Positions 51,680 to 60,509 are shown, counted from the first letter of the stretch. The stretch: DNA of 64,000 nt from Streptomyces sp. NBC_00523 (GCF_036346615.1 NZ_CP107836.1:3162001-3226000); one strand, 5' to 3'. The notes: a model not told the origin generated them from the letters alone. Numbers and translations are program-made.

Positions 51680-52105
51680 CTACTCCGGCCGCCCCAGCGT
51701 CCATCCCGATACGTCGGACAGCCTGCCCCGCCACAACGGCAGCCGCAGCGGGGCCACTCCGCCGCAGACGAGGGTCGCGTCCCGCAGGTGGATCCACCGG
51801 GGCAGGAACGGCGCGTCCTCCTCGGCCCCCAACTCCTTGAGGCCCTGGTCCACGGTCTCGGGGAACGCCGCGAGGAGGTTCGCCCCTTCGCCCTCGACCT
51901 GGCGCAGGCTGCGGGCCCACTCCGCCTTCCACGCTTCATGGCCGATCACGTCGCCGTGCAGCACCCCGGCGGGGACGGCGAGCGTCAGCGGCAGGCCGGA
52001 CCGGGTCTCCCGGTCCAGGAGCTGGATCAGCAGCTGGAGCTGGAGGTCGGGCACCGGCTGGGTGATCAGGAGTGCGTCCCGGACAGGGTCGGCGGGGTCG
52101 GTCAT
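51680..52105 (-). CDS. GvpU-like gas vesicle accessory protein (orphan)
   Basis: A 141-residue soluble protein. Its C-terminal part, IHLRDATLVCGG followed by LWRGRLSDVSGWTLG, matches from memory the most conserved part of Bacillus gas vesicle protein GvpU (IHL...CG...WRG...V.G..LG). No other gvp gene is in the window, so the activity is probably outside gas vesicle formation, or the cluster lies elsewhere. The assignment rests on recalled family pattern and should be treated as provisional. Confidence 0.5.
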   Translation of the reverse strand: MTDPADPVRDALLITQPVPDLQLQLLIQLLDRETRSGLPLTLAVPAGVLHGDVIGHEAWKAEWARSLRQVEGEGANLLAAFPETVDQGLKELGAEEDAPFLPRWIHLRDATLVCGGVAPLRLPLWRGRLSDVSGWTLGRPE

Positions 52106-52288
52106 GTGCTGTTCCCTTCGGCCGCAGCCTCTCCGGCGCCCTGATGGGCCGGAATTTCCTTGCCCCGTATGCCCCGAATGAGCGCGCTCAACCGCTGCCC
52201 CGCAGAGAGAAAAAGGCTGGATACGCCTGGGACCTGAGGGAATAAGAAGAATTCAGACCGTTCGACGATCATTTCTCCGGGGGCGAAA

Positions 52289-52720
52289 ATGACTGACCTC
52301 GATTCCGCGGCGGTGTCTCCCGCGCCGCACACGATGACGCCGCACACGATGACACCGACCGACCCCCCGCCCACCAAGGCGGCCGAGGCCCGGGCGGCCG
52401 CCAAGGCATTCGTGGCGACACTGAACCCACGACCGGCGACGACGACCATTCAGGATCTGCTGCTCCTGGTGTCCGAACTGGTGACGAACGCCCTCCGGCA
52501 CGCGGGCGCGCTGACCGGACTGGCCTTCGGGGCGGACGCCGAAACGCTGTACGTGCAGGTCACCGACCCGAGTTCCGACCGACCGCAGCAGCGGATCCCC
52601 GACCTCAGCGGGGGGACGGGAGGCTTCGGCTGGCCCCTGGTGCTGCGGCTGTCCAAGAAGACCGACATCCGCGATCACCCACAACGGGGCAAGGTCATCC
52701 TCGTCGCGATGGCGCGCTGA
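52289..52720 (+). CDS. Anti-sigma-factor-type ATP-binding protein (RsbW/HATPase_c)
   Basis: A 143-residue single-domain GHKL protein. N-box LVSELVTNALRHAG (about residues 60-73), G1-like VTDPSSDRPQ (about 92-101) and G2-like GGTGGFGWPLVLRL (about 108-121) are intact. Such stand-alone ATPases in Streptomyces act as anti-sigma or regulatory serine kinases. The N-terminus has a tandem HTMTP repeat. The partner is not encoded next to it. It converges with the phospholipase D gene with one base between stops. Confidence 0.85.
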   Translation: MTDLDSAAVSPAPHTMTPHTMTPTDPPPTKAAEARAAAKAFVATLNPRPATTTIQDLLLLVSELVTNALRHAGALTGLAFGADAETLYVQVTDPSSDRPQQRIPDLSGGTGGFGWPLVLRLSKKTDIRDHPQRGKVILVAMAR

Positions 52721-52721
52721 C

Positions 52722-53942
52722 TCACAGGAAGCGGCGCAGCGGCCGTACCGACGCCTCGCGGAGCCGCTGCGCGACGGACCTGCGCCGCCACCTCCGGCCA
52801 TCGATGCGCTCGCTCGCCTTCAGGTCCTCCGTGAAGTGGGCGTCGAGCGTGGCGGTGAGTTCCCGGTCCAGGACCGCGAGCATGACCTCCTCGTCGTGGT
52901 CCAGGGAGCGGCGGTTGATGTTCGTGGACCCGATCAGCGCGGCGACCCGGTCGACGGTGATGATCTTGGCGTGCATCATCGTCGGCTGGTAGTGGTGGAT
53001 CTTCACGCCGCACGCCGTCAGCTGCTCGTAGTACAGCTGCCCGGCGAGCTGGCAGACCCGCTTGTCGGTGTACGGACCCGGCAGCAGGATCTCGACCTCG
53101 ACCCCGCGCCGTGCCGCCGCGCACATCAGCTCCACGAAGAAGGCGTCCGGGGCGAAGTAGGCCGTGGCGATCCTGACGCGTTCCTCGGCGGTCTCCAGGA
53201 CGACCCGGAGCAGGGTCTGCATGTCCTGCCAGCCCACGCTGGCCGAGCCCCGCACCACCTGCACCACGGCGTCGCCCCGGGGCGGGATGTTCCGGAACCG
53301 GTCGCGTGCGTCGAAGAGTTCGTCGTGGCACTCCGCCCAGTTCTGCGCGAAGGCCGCGGCGAGTCCGTCGACGGCCGGGCCCCGTACGCGGACGTGGGTG
53401 TCACGCCACTCGGTCTCGTTCCGCGCGTCGCCGCACCACTCCTCGGCGATCCCCACGCCGCCGGTGTACGCGGTCTCCTCGTCCACCACCAGAACCTTGC
53501 GGTGGCAGCGGTGGTTCTGCTTGAGCGGCGAGAGGTAGAGCGGCTTGCGGAACCACGCGACCTGGACGCCCGCGTCCTCCATGGCGCGCAGCTGGTCCTT
53601 CTCTATGAGCCTGCTCCCGAACCCGTCGAGCAGCAGCCGTACGCGGACCCCGGCGCGGGCGCGGTCCGCCAGGGTGGCGGCGAACTCCCGCGCGATGTCG
53701 CCGCGCCAGTAGACGAACGTCATCATGTCCACGGTGTGCTCGGCGCGGCGGATGCTGTCCAGCATCGCGGCGAAGATCGCGTCCCCGTTCCGCAGCGGGA
53801 CCAGCTCGTTCCCCTCGGTGGCGGCGATGCCGATGAGCCGTTCCAGCCGCCGCCTGAGGCGCTGCGCGCGCTCCACGAGGGCGGTGTCGGCGACGGGTGC
53901 CGCTGTCCGCAGTTCCGGTCTGTCGTCGGTGCCGCTGGTCAT
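52722..53942 (-). CDS. Cardiolipin synthase-like phospholipase D
   Basis: A 406-residue protein with two HKD motifs: HRKVLVVDEETAYTGGVG (about residues 165-182) and MHAKIITVDRVAALIGSTN (about 330-348). Cardiolipin synthase or a related transphosphatidylase is expected; there is no N-terminal membrane helix, so it resembles ClsB more than ClsA. ATG at 53942 chosen because AAGGAG lies seven bases upstream, though the frame opens further. The basic C-terminus may associate with membrane. Confidence 0.87.
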   Translation of the reverse strand: MTSGTDDRPELRTAAPVADTALVERAQRLRRRLERLIGIAATEGNELVPLRNGDAIFAAMLDSIRRAEHTVDMMTFVYWRGDIAREFAATLADRARAGVRVRLLLDGFGSRLIEKDQLRAMEDAGVQVAWFRKPLYLSPLKQNHRCHRKVLVVDEETAYTGGVGIAEEWCGDARNETEWRDTHVRVRGPAVDGLAAAFAQNWAECHDELFDARDRFRNIPPRGDAVVQVVRGSASVGWQDMQTLLRVVLETAEERVRIATAYFAPDAFFVELMCAAARRGVEVEILLPGPYTDKRVCQLAGQLYYEQLTACGVKIHHYQPTMMHAKIITVDRVAALIGSTNINRRSLDHDEEVMLAVLDRELTATLDAHFTEDLKASERIDGRRWRRRSVAQRLREASVRPLRRFL

Positions 53943-54102
53943 GTCGTCGCTCCTTGAAGAGGGTAGGTGGCCCGGGCCAGAGACCACCTTCCCCGCGACC
54001 GGGGCGATATGGCGTACATCGCGCACAGTGAGCGCCCGTACACATAGCTTGTACGGGTCGGGCAGGCGTGAAGCGGGGGCCCGGGTGGGGAGTGGGCACC
54101 GT

Positions 54103-54927
54103 ATGCAAAGCAAGAGCCGTCGGCGCAAGGACGCGTCGATCATGAAGATGATGGGCGCGCTCGTCGCCCATTTCCGCCGCATGGGCGGGCTGACGCAATT
54201 TCAACTGGCGGACGCGGCCCATGTTCAGCCGGAGACGATCGCGTCGATCGAGCAGGGCCGCCGCAGCCTGGTCCCGGCCCTGGCCCGGACGCTGGACGGG
54301 GTCATGGACACGAAGGGGGCACTGCTGACGGCGTTGGACAACCTGCCCGAGATGGACCTCACCCCGGTCTGGGCCGAGGCGTACATGGATCTGGAGAAGC
54401 ACGCCCTGGCGCTGTCCTGGTACGACAACCAGGTCCTGCCGGGCCTGCTCCAGACCGAGGCGTACGCCCGCGCGGTCTTCCGCAACCGCATTCCGGCCTT
54501 CAGCGAGGAGCACATCGAGGAGCAGACGGCCAGCCGGATCGAGCGCCAGGAGATCCTCCACCGCAAGGCGCCGCCGACCATCAGCTTTGTCATCTGGGAG
54601 CCGGTCCTCAGGATGCGGCTGACCAGCGACGAGGAGCACCGGGAGCAGCTGCGGCATCTGGTTCGCGTCGCCCAACTCCCGGGTGTCTGCATCCAGGTCC
54701 TGCCCCTGGACCGCCGGGCGCACGCGGGGCTCGACGGCCCGTTCATCCTCCTGGAGACACCCGACTACCAGCGCGTCGCGTACTCCGAAACACAGCGCGG
54801 CAGCCTGCTGGTGTCCGATCCCGACGAGATCAGCATCCTCTCCCAGAAATATGCGATGCTGCGAGCCCAGGCGCTCACGCCCGAGGAAACTTTGCGCCTG
54901 CTGAAGAGCTTGCTGGGAGAGCAATGA
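54103..54927 (+). CDS. HTH regulator with DUF5753 (Scr1 type)
   Basis: A 274-residue protein with an N-terminal XRE-like HTH (about residues 15-75, FQLADAAHVQPETIASIEQG) and a C-terminal DUF5753 ligand-binding-like domain (WYDNQVLPGLLQTEAYARAV near 105 is its signature; LIQVLPL-like core near 205). It forms the typical Streptomyces pair with the downstream DUF397 gene, whose start overlaps its stop (ATGA). Relatives include WhiJ-like and Scr1 regulators of development and antibiotic production. Confidence 0.88.
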   Translation: MQSKSRRRKDASIMKMMGALVAHFRRMGGLTQFQLADAAHVQPETIASIEQGRRSLVPALARTLDGVMDTKGALLTALDNLPEMDLTPVWAEAYMDLEKHALALSWYDNQVLPGLLQTEAYARAVFRNRIPAFSEEHIEEQTASRIERQEILHRKAPPTISFVIWEPVLRMRLTSDEEHREQLRHLVRVAQLPGVCIQVLPLDRRAHAGLDGPFILLETPDYQRVAYSETQRGSLLVSDPDEISILSQKYAMLRAQALTPEETLRLLKSLLGEQ

Positions 54928-55163
54928 GCACTGCACGTACGTGGTTCAAGTCCAGCTACAGCGGCAGCGAAGGCGGCGCCTGCCTCGAAGTCTCTTACGA
55001 CTGGGTGAAGTCGAGCTACAGCAGCGACGAGGGTGGCGCGTGCGTCGAGGTCGCCACGCACACCGCCGCCGTGCACGTGCGCGACTCCAAGAACCTGGAC
55101 GGCCCCATGCTCACCGTCGCGCCCACCAGCTGGGCGGCTTTCACCGGGCACGTGGGGCGCTGA
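54924..55163 (+). CDS. DUF397 protein with duplicated N-terminal motif
   Basis: A 79-residue DUF397 protein. Most relatives have one W-x-K-S-S-Y-S...GG-x-C-V-E-V unit; here it occurs twice in tandem (residues about 7-23 and 27-43) before the usual VRDSKNL and WAAFTG end. DUF397 proteins are thought to bind and counter their HTH/DUF5753 partner. The ATG overlaps the partner's stop. Confidence 0.87.
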   Translation: MSTARTWFKSSYSGSEGGACLEVSYDWVKSSYSSDEGGACVEVATHTAAVHVRDSKNLDGPMLTVAPTSWAAFTGHVGR

Positions 55164-55170
55164 ACTCGTA

Positions 55171-55198
55171 ACCAATGGGGGCCGATGCCCTCATTGGT
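55171..55198 (+). terminator. Terminator of the HTH/DUF397 pair
   Basis: ACCAATG-GGGGC (55171-55182) pairs with GCCCT-CATTGGT (55187-55198) with one wobble and a 4-base loop. It is 7 bases past the stop and is followed at once by TTGACC (55200-55205), a likely -35 of the next gene. Confidence 0.7.
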
Positions 55199-55282
55199 CT
55201 TGACCAATTTCCTGGAGTATGAGAATCATGGCCGGAGTCGCCACAGAAACTTCATAACTGCTCCGCAGGAGACCCACGCACC

Positions 55283-56542
55283 ATGCGCATACCGACCTCC
55301 GCCGCCCTCGCGGCGCTCGGCGGTGCCCTCGTTCTCGGGCTCACCGTCGCTCCGGCCGTCCAGGCCGCCCCCGCCTCCTCGTCAGACTGCACGACCGACG
55401 CCTTCGGAATCGCCGGGAAGTACGGCGAGTTCGTCCTCGGGGACGACGTCCACTCCCCCGACGCCGAAGGCGCCGTGGCGGTCGGCGGCAACGCCGACTT
55501 CAAGGGCGGGTTCAGTGTCGCCAACGAGCTGACGGCCGCCCAGGTCGACGCGCTGCCCGGCCGGGCGTCGCTCGTCGTGCGCGGCGACCTGGTCAACGGC
55601 GGTTCGGCCACCGTCGTCATGAAGGGCAACGCCGTCGTCGGCGGCGAGGTCAAGGACCGCGCGGTCGAGCTGCACAACGGCACCTTCAGCAAGAAGGCCG
55701 ATCTGATCGACTTCGACGGCGAGTTCGCGAAGCTCCGGTCGTACTCGGACGCGCTGGCCAAGGAGTCGGAGACGTCCGGCGCCAAGGCGAGCCTCGACGG
55801 CAACCGGCTGACGCTGACCGGCACGGACACCGGCCGGAACGTGTTCTCGGTCGAGGCGTCGCAGCTGGAGAAGGCCAAGGAGGTCTTCGTCAAGGTCCCG
55901 GCGGGCGCGACGACGATCGTCAACGTCACCGGCCAGACGTACGACATGCAGACGGCCGGAACGACCGGCTTCTTCCTCTCGGGCGGTCAGGACTTCGTCC
56001 TGGACGACAAGCTCCAGAGCGCAGAGGACGGCGCGGTCCGCGCCAAGCTGCTGTGGAACTTCCCGAACGCCACGAAGGTCGTCAAGAACAGCCAGGCCGC
56101 CTGGCCGGGCAGCGTGCTCGCCCCGTACGCGCACCTGGAGCTGGGCACGGCCGCCCCGGTCAACGGCTCGGTGTGGGTGGCCTCGCTGCACGGTTCGGGC
56201 GGCGCGGAGACGCACCACTTCCCGTTCACCGGCTGCCTGCCCGAGGTGCCCGGCACCCCGGAGCCGAGCACGACCCCGAGCGGCACGCCCTCCACGACGC
56301 CCCCGGCGACGGCCACCCCGTCGGCCTCGGTGCCGCCGTCCGGCGACGCGACCCCGTCCGCCACCCCGTCGGGCACGACGACCCCGGGCGCCCCGGTCCC
56401 GTCGCCCAGCCCCTCGCAGCCCGAGGGCGACCTGGCGACGACCGGTAGCGGCAACATGATCCCGATCACCGTCGGAGGCGCCGTGGTCGTCGCCGCCGGT
56501 GCGGGCCTCGTGGTCATGGCCCGCCGCCGCAAGCGCGCCTGA
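55283..56542 (+). CDS. Choice-of-anchor A surface protein with LAxTG sorting signal
   Basis: A 419-residue exported protein. Signal peptide residues 1-31; choice-of-anchor A beta-rich domain about 35-310 (FGIAGKYGEFVLGDD near the start, AVAVGGNADFKGGF next); then a Pro/Thr/Ser-rich spacer of ~65 residues; then LATTG, a hydrophobic helix and a basic tail (RRRKRA). LATTG fits the LAxTG motif of actinobacterial class E sortases, so it should be linked to peptidoglycan. Likely a surface or adhesin-type protein. ATG with GGAG upstream. Confidence 0.87.
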   Translation: MRIPTSAALAALGGALVLGLTVAPAVQAAPASSSDCTTDAFGIAGKYGEFVLGDDVHSPDAEGAVAVGGNADFKGGFSVANELTAAQVDALPGRASLVVRGDLVNGGSATVVMKGNAVVGGEVKDRAVELHNGTFSKKADLIDFDGEFAKLRSYSDALAKESETSGAKASLDGNRLTLTGTDTGRNVFSVEASQLEKAKEVFVKVPAGATTIVNVTGQTYDMQTAGTTGFFLSGGQDFVLDDKLQSAEDGAVRAKLLWNFPNATKVVKNSQAAWPGSVLAPYAHLELGTAAPVNGSVWVASLHGSGGAETHHFPFTGCLPEVPGTPEPSTTPSGTPSTTPPATATPSASVPPSGDATPSATPSGTTTPGAPVPSPSPSQPEGDLATTGSGNMIPITVGGAVVVAAGAGLVVMARRRKRA

Positions 56543-56549
56543 CCCGCCC

Positions 56550-56590
56550 CTGAGCGGCACGCGGCCCTCCCCGGGCCGCGTGCCGCTCAG
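56550..56590. terminator. 18-base perfect terminator stem overlapping a stop codon
   Basis: CTGAGCGGCACGCGGCCC (56550-56567) pairs with 56573-56590 around a 5-base loop. The right arm includes the stop codon of the leftward HTH gene (56587), so both convergent transcripts end in one hairpin. Confidence 0.8.
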
Positions 56591-57924
56591 CGCTTTTCCC
56601 AGACCGAGGTGTCGTAGCGGTAGTAGTACTCCGGGCGCCCCGCGATGCTGCTCGTACGGAACGGCTTGCCGCCCTCGTCCACGCGCAGCGTGCCCGTACG
56701 GCCGCCGCTGGACCAGTCCAGCTCCAGGTACCAGCTGACGTCGTGGCCCTCCACGTGCGCGTCGAGGTCGAAGACCTCCACATCGCTGGACGACACCCGG
56801 AACGGGAAGTTCTTCGCGGGCACGGTCTCGTCGCCCTGCTGCCCGGCGACCGGTCTGAGCGCCGGGCGGCTGTCGTCCAGGTCCACGTCGAAGGACTGGG
56901 GCTCGATGCCGCTGCCGCACCCCTCGCCCATCGAGAACGCCGTCTGCTGCACGGGCGCCCGCTGGCTCAGCACCTTCACCCGGAGCCCGGTCAGGACGAC
57001 GGCCTGCGCGGAGGTGCCCTGCACGGTCAGCTCCAGCTTCATGGAGCCCCCGTCCACCCCGCCGAGCGCCCGCGCCCAGCCCCGGGTGCTGTTGGGCGGC
57101 GGCGGGGGCGGCACGGTCGCCGGGTCCTGGCTCAGCAGGTAGTACTGCCCGCAGGGCTCCTCCCAGTTGTACGAGCTGATCGTCACCGTGGGCGGCTTCC
57201 CCGGCCCGCCCCCGGGCGCGCCGGTGGTGCGCGGGGCGGACGGCGACGTCCGTACGGAGGGACTGGCCGAACCGGCGGTCGCGGAGGCGCTGGGCCGCTT
57301 CGATGCGCTGACCGAGGGCGAGGGGCTGTCCGGGGACGCGGAGACGAAGTCGTCCCCGGGCGTCGTGCCGCGCACGGCCGGGGCGCCCCCGGCCGCGTCG
57401 GAACCGGTCTGCTTGAGCTGGCCGATGACCACGGCGGTGGGCACGGTGAGCGCGACGACGGCCGCGGCGGCGAGGAGCACCCGCGTACGGGCGGAGGCCC
57501 GCCGCCAGCGGGAGGGGGCGGGGTCTTCGCGTACGGGCTCGTGGTCCACGGACGCAGGCTTCACGGCCTCCGGCTCGACGGGCTCGGGTGCCACGGCCTC
57601 CGGCTCGACGGGCACCGGCTCCACCGGCACCGGCTCCACGACCGCCGCCGGAACAGCCGCTTCCGCCTTCCCCCGCCCCCGCGCAGCGTCCGCCAGGATC
57701 CACCGGCGGTGGACCTCCACCAACTCGTCGGCGGTCGCCCCGCAGAGGCGCGCGAACCGCTCCACGGGCGCGAACTCGCCCGGCACCGCGTCCCCGTTGC
57801 AGTACCGGTGGAGCGTCGACGTACTGACGTGCAAGCGGCCCGCGAGCACCCCGTAACTGCGCCCCGAACGGTCCTTCAGTTTCTTCAGCAGGCCCGCTAG
57901 TTCCTCGGCCTCCGGCGTCGCCAC
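56587..57924 (-). CDS. Membrane-spanning HTH protein
   Basis: A 445-residue protein with an N-terminal XRE-type HTH (about residues 8-70, GRSYGVLAGRLHVSTSTLHR and GDAVPGEFAPVERFA), a Pro/Val/Glu-repeat linker, a single transmembrane helix (about 150-170, VLLAAAAVVALTVPTAVVIG), a Ser/Pro-rich spacer and a C-terminal folded domain (about 240-445) that would lie outside the cell. This is a one-protein sensor that could link an external signal to DNA binding. Family not named further. Confidence 0.8.
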   Translation of the reverse strand: MATPEAEELAGLLKKLKDRSGRSYGVLAGRLHVSTSTLHRYCNGDAVPGEFAPVERFARLCGATADELVEVHRRWILADAARGRGKAEAAVPAAVVEPVPVEPVPVEPEAVAPEPVEPEAVKPASVDHEPVREDPAPSRWRRASARTRVLLAAAAVVALTVPTAVVIGQLKQTGSDAAGGAPAVRGTTPGDDFVSASPDSPSPSVSASKRPSASATAGSASPSVRTSPSAPRTTGAPGGGPGKPPTVTISSYNWEEPCGQYYLLSQDPATVPPPPPPNSTRGWARALGGVDGGSMKLELTVQGTSAQAVVLTGLRVKVLSQRAPVQQTAFSMGEGCGSGIEPQSFDVDLDDSRPALRPVAGQQGDETVPAKNFPFRVSSSDVEVFDLDAHVEGHDVSWYLELDWSSGGRTGTLRVDEGGKPFRTSSIAGRPEYYYRYDTSVWEKR

Positions 57925-58098
57925 TGCGGCGTTCCCCCTCCTGGTCCGTCCCGGATCACCGTTCCAGGGACGTGGAATCTGCCCAGGTCACAGTACGCGC
58001 AGGCATTCCAGCATCCCCAATGGTGCGGCGGGCGTTGCGGCCGGAATCCGTCGTGCCACAAGCTCGGACCAGACCACAGCGAACACAGGGGCCGACCA

Positions 58099-58197
58099 GT
58101 GCGAACCCTCTTCCGCATCGAACTGACCGATGCGCTGGCGATCGCGGTGCTGATCGTGACGACCGCGATCGTCCTGCTCCTGATCTGCCAGAACTGA
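58099..58197 (+). CDS. Predicted 32-residue single-helix protein
   Basis: A short GTG-initiated frame with AGGGG seven bases upstream. Residues about 10-28 form one hydrophobic helix (ALAIAVLIVTTAIVLLLI), followed by a short CQN end. Codon third positions are nearly all G/C. It sits in the 41-base-linked interval before the DUF4232 lipoprotein, and may share its transcript. No family known. Confidence 0.45.
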   Translation: MRTLFRIELTDALAIAVLIVTTAIVLLLICQN

Positions 58198-58238
58198 CCA
58201 CACCGGCACGACCGGACACACTCACGGGGAGTACCACC

Positions 58239-58955
58239 ATGCGCAGCAACCGCATCCGCACCACCGTTCTCGCGGCGACCGCCGTTCTCGCCGCGCTCTC
58301 GCTCACGGCGTGCGGCGGGGCCGACGGCACCGACGCGAAGAAGCCCGCGGCGTCCGTCCAGGCCACCGACGACGCGTCGACGGCCGCGCCGGACAAGGAC
58401 TCGACGGCCCCCACGGACGCCGAACCGGCCTCCGACACCACCAAGCCCGCCGAGAAGCCCGCCACCCGGCCGGCCGGGAAGCCCGCGGAGTCCGCCGGAA
58501 AGCCCGCGTCCAAGCCGCAGCCGAAGCCCAAGTCCCCGGTCACCTGCACCGGCGCGAACACGAAGGTCACCGTCACCAAGGTGACCCGCCCGGTCAACCA
58601 CCTGCTCCTCACGGTCACCAACACGGGCGACCGCCCCTGCTACGCGTACCACGCGCCGATGCTCCGCTTCGACGGCGCGCAGGCGGTGTTCCGGGTGCTC
58701 CAGGACAGCAAGCCGCAGGCCGTGGTGACGCTCGACCCGGGCGAGTCCGCGTACGCCGGGATCGGCCTGACGGGCGAGCCCAACGGCCAGAAGCCGTACC
58801 CGAGCAAGCACCTCGGCGTCACCTTCGCCGACCGCAACGACGGGCCCATCAACTCCGCGTCGACCGAACTGACGCTGCCCGCCGGCACCTACTGGGACGA
58901 CAACGGCTTCGTCACCTACTGGCAGAGCGAGATGTCCGACGCGCTCGTCTACTGA
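58239..58955 (+). CDS. DUF4232-type secreted lipoprotein
   Basis: A 238-residue lipoprotein: basic N-terminus, hydrophobic stretch and lipobox LTAC (Cys about residue 24), an Ala/Lys/Pro-rich spacer with repeated PAxKPA units (about 60-100), then a beta-sandwich domain (VTVTKVTRPVNHLLLTVTNTG onward) with two Cys that may form a disulphide, fitting DUF4232. Function unknown. ATG with CGGGGAG upstream. Confidence 0.8.
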   Translation: MRSNRIRTTVLAATAVLAALSLTACGGADGTDAKKPAASVQATDDASTAAPDKDSTAPTDAEPASDTTKPAEKPATRPAGKPAESAGKPASKPQPKPKSPVTCTGANTKVTVTKVTRPVNHLLLTVTNTGDRPCYAYHAPMLRFDGAQAVFRVLQDSKPQAVVTLDPGESAYAGIGLTGEPNGQKPYPSKHLGVTFADRNDGPINSASTELTLPAGTYWDDNGFVTYWQSEMSDALVY

Positions 58956-59142
58956 CCGCTGAGCTCGAAGTCGAACCGGATCCGATGCGTGCCGTCCTCG
59001 TCGACGGCGAGCCCGCCGCCCCCGCCGATCCCGGCGAGGGCGGCGGTCCCGTGACCACCTCGGGCTCGGACTTCAGCGACAGTCGAGGGTCTAGGTACAA
59101 CAACTCATGTACGGCCGTCGCACACCTGGTGGAATCGTGCCC

Positions 59143-59502
59143 ATGTCACAGACCGATGCTCAGGACGACGAGCAGGACGAGTTCCCCCGGAACCCCTGGA
59201 TCGCCCCGCTGGCCTCGACGGTCATCACGCTCCCGGCCGCGTTCTACGCGCTCCTCATCAGCATGCTGATGCCGATGGCCTGCGACTCGTGCACGGAAGA
59301 GGAGGCCCACCGCTTCGACGCGAGCTTCGGTCCGGCCTTCGTGGTCTCCTGCTGCGGTCTCGTCCTGAGCCTCGGCGTACTGCTCGCGAGCTGGGTGTGC
59401 ATGCGCAAGAGGCCGGCGGCCTCGGTCCTCCTCGCCGTGGCCGCCCCCATCAGCGTCCTGTTCACCGCGATGCTCTTCATGGGCCTGGTGGACACGCCGT
59501 AG
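59143..59502 (+). CDS. Small membrane protein, 119 residues
   Basis: A protein with an acidic N-terminal tail (about residues 1-20) and three hydrophobic segments (about 25-45, 63-85 and 95-115), the first loop containing CDSC. The ATG at 59143 is preferred, with GGTGGA upstream; the frame also opens at an ATG at 59107. No family recognised. It converges on hemB with 11 bases between stops. Confidence 0.6.
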   Translation: MSQTDAQDDEQDEFPRNPWIAPLASTVITLPAAFYALLISMLMPMACDSCTEEEAHRFDASFGPAFVVSCCGLVLSLGVLLASWVCMRKRPAASVLLAVAAPISVLFTAMLFMGLVDTP

Positions 59503-59513
59503 GGCGTGCCCGC

Positions 59514-60509
59514 TCAGCCCCGCAGGCGCTGAGCGACCTCCGTCGCCCAGTACGTCAGGATCTGCTGGGCGCCCGCGCGGCGGATGCCCGTCAGGCTCTC
59601 CATGATCGCCGCGTCGCGGTCGATCCAGCCCTTCTCGGCGGCGGCCTCGATCATGGAGTACTCGCCGCTGATCTGGTACGCGGCCACCGGCACGTCCGAC
59701 ACCTCCGCGACCTTCGCCAGGATGTCCAGGTAGGGACCGGCGGGCTTGACCATGACCATGTCCGCGCCCTCTTCGAGGTCGAGCGCCAGCTCGCGCAGCG
59801 CCTCACGGATGTTGGCCGGGTCCTGCTGGTACGTCTTGCGGTCGCCCTGGAGCGAGGAGCCGACGGCCTCGCGGAACGGGCCGTAGAACGCCGAGGAGTA
59901 CTTCACGGTGTACGCGAGGATCGAGACGTCCTCGTGGCCCGTCTGGTCGAGCGCGTCGCGGATGACACCGACCTGCCCGTCCATCATCCCGCTGGGACCG
60001 ACCACATGGGCGCCCGCGTCGGCCTGGACCTGGGCCATCTCCGCGTACCGCTCCAGGGTGGCGTCGTTGTCGACGCGGCCGTCCGCGGTCAGCACGCCGC
60101 AGTGGCCGTGGTCGGTGAACTCGTCCAGGCACAGGTCCGACATGACGATGAGATCGTCGCCGACCTCCTCGCGGACCGCGCGCAGCGCGACCTGGAGGAT
60201 GCCGTCCGGGTCGGTGCCCGCCGTGCCCCGGCCGTCCTTCTTCTCGTCCAGCGGGACGCCGAACAGCATGATCCCCGAGACCCCGGCCGAGACCGCGTCG
60301 ACGGCCGCCTTCCGCAGGGTGTCCAGGGTGTGCTGCTGCACGCCGGGCATGGCCGAGATCGCGACCGGGGCGTCGATGCCCTCGCGGACGAACGCGGGCA
60401 GGATCAGGTTGGCCGGATCGAGCCGTGTCTCGGCGACCATCCGCCGCATCGCGGGGGTCGTCCGCAGCCGACGGGGCCGCGAGCCGGGGAAGTTTCCGTA
60501 CACAGTCAT
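59514..60509 (-). CDS. hemB: Delta-aminolevulinic acid dehydratase (porphobilinogen synthase)
   Basis: A 331-residue enzyme condensing two 5-aminolevulinates to porphobilinogen. Schiff-base lysines are in [15 protein letters not shown] (about 200) and [12 protein letters not shown] (about 255). The metal-ligand segment reads [14 protein letters not shown]: the first and third zinc cysteines are present, but the middle one is Asp. The ATG at 60509 overlaps AAGG; a GTG two codons on has better ribosome spacing. It is separated from hemA-C-D by a strong terminator, so it probably has its own promoter. Confidence 0.93.
   Translation of the reverse strand: MTVYGNFPGSRPRRLRTTPAMRRMVAETRLDPANLILPAFVREGIDAPVAISAMPGVQQHTLDTLRKAAVDAVSAGVSGIMLFGVPLDEKKDGRGTAGTDPDGILQVALRAVREEVGDDLIVMSDLCLDEFTDHGHCGVLTADGRVDNDATLERYAEMAQVQADAGAHVVGPSGMMDGQVGVIRDALDQTGHEDVSILAYTVKYSSAFYGPFREAVGSSLQGDRKTYQQDPANIREALRELALDLEEGADMVMVKPAGPYLDILAKVAEVSDVPVAAYQISGEYSMIEAAAEKGWIDRDAAIMESLTGIRRAGAQQILTYWATEVAQRLRG

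Noticed and set aside
54103..55163. Toxin-antitoxin pair
   Set aside because: The HTH/DUF5753 plus DUF397 arrangement is a known Streptomyces regulatory pair; no toxin fold is visible.
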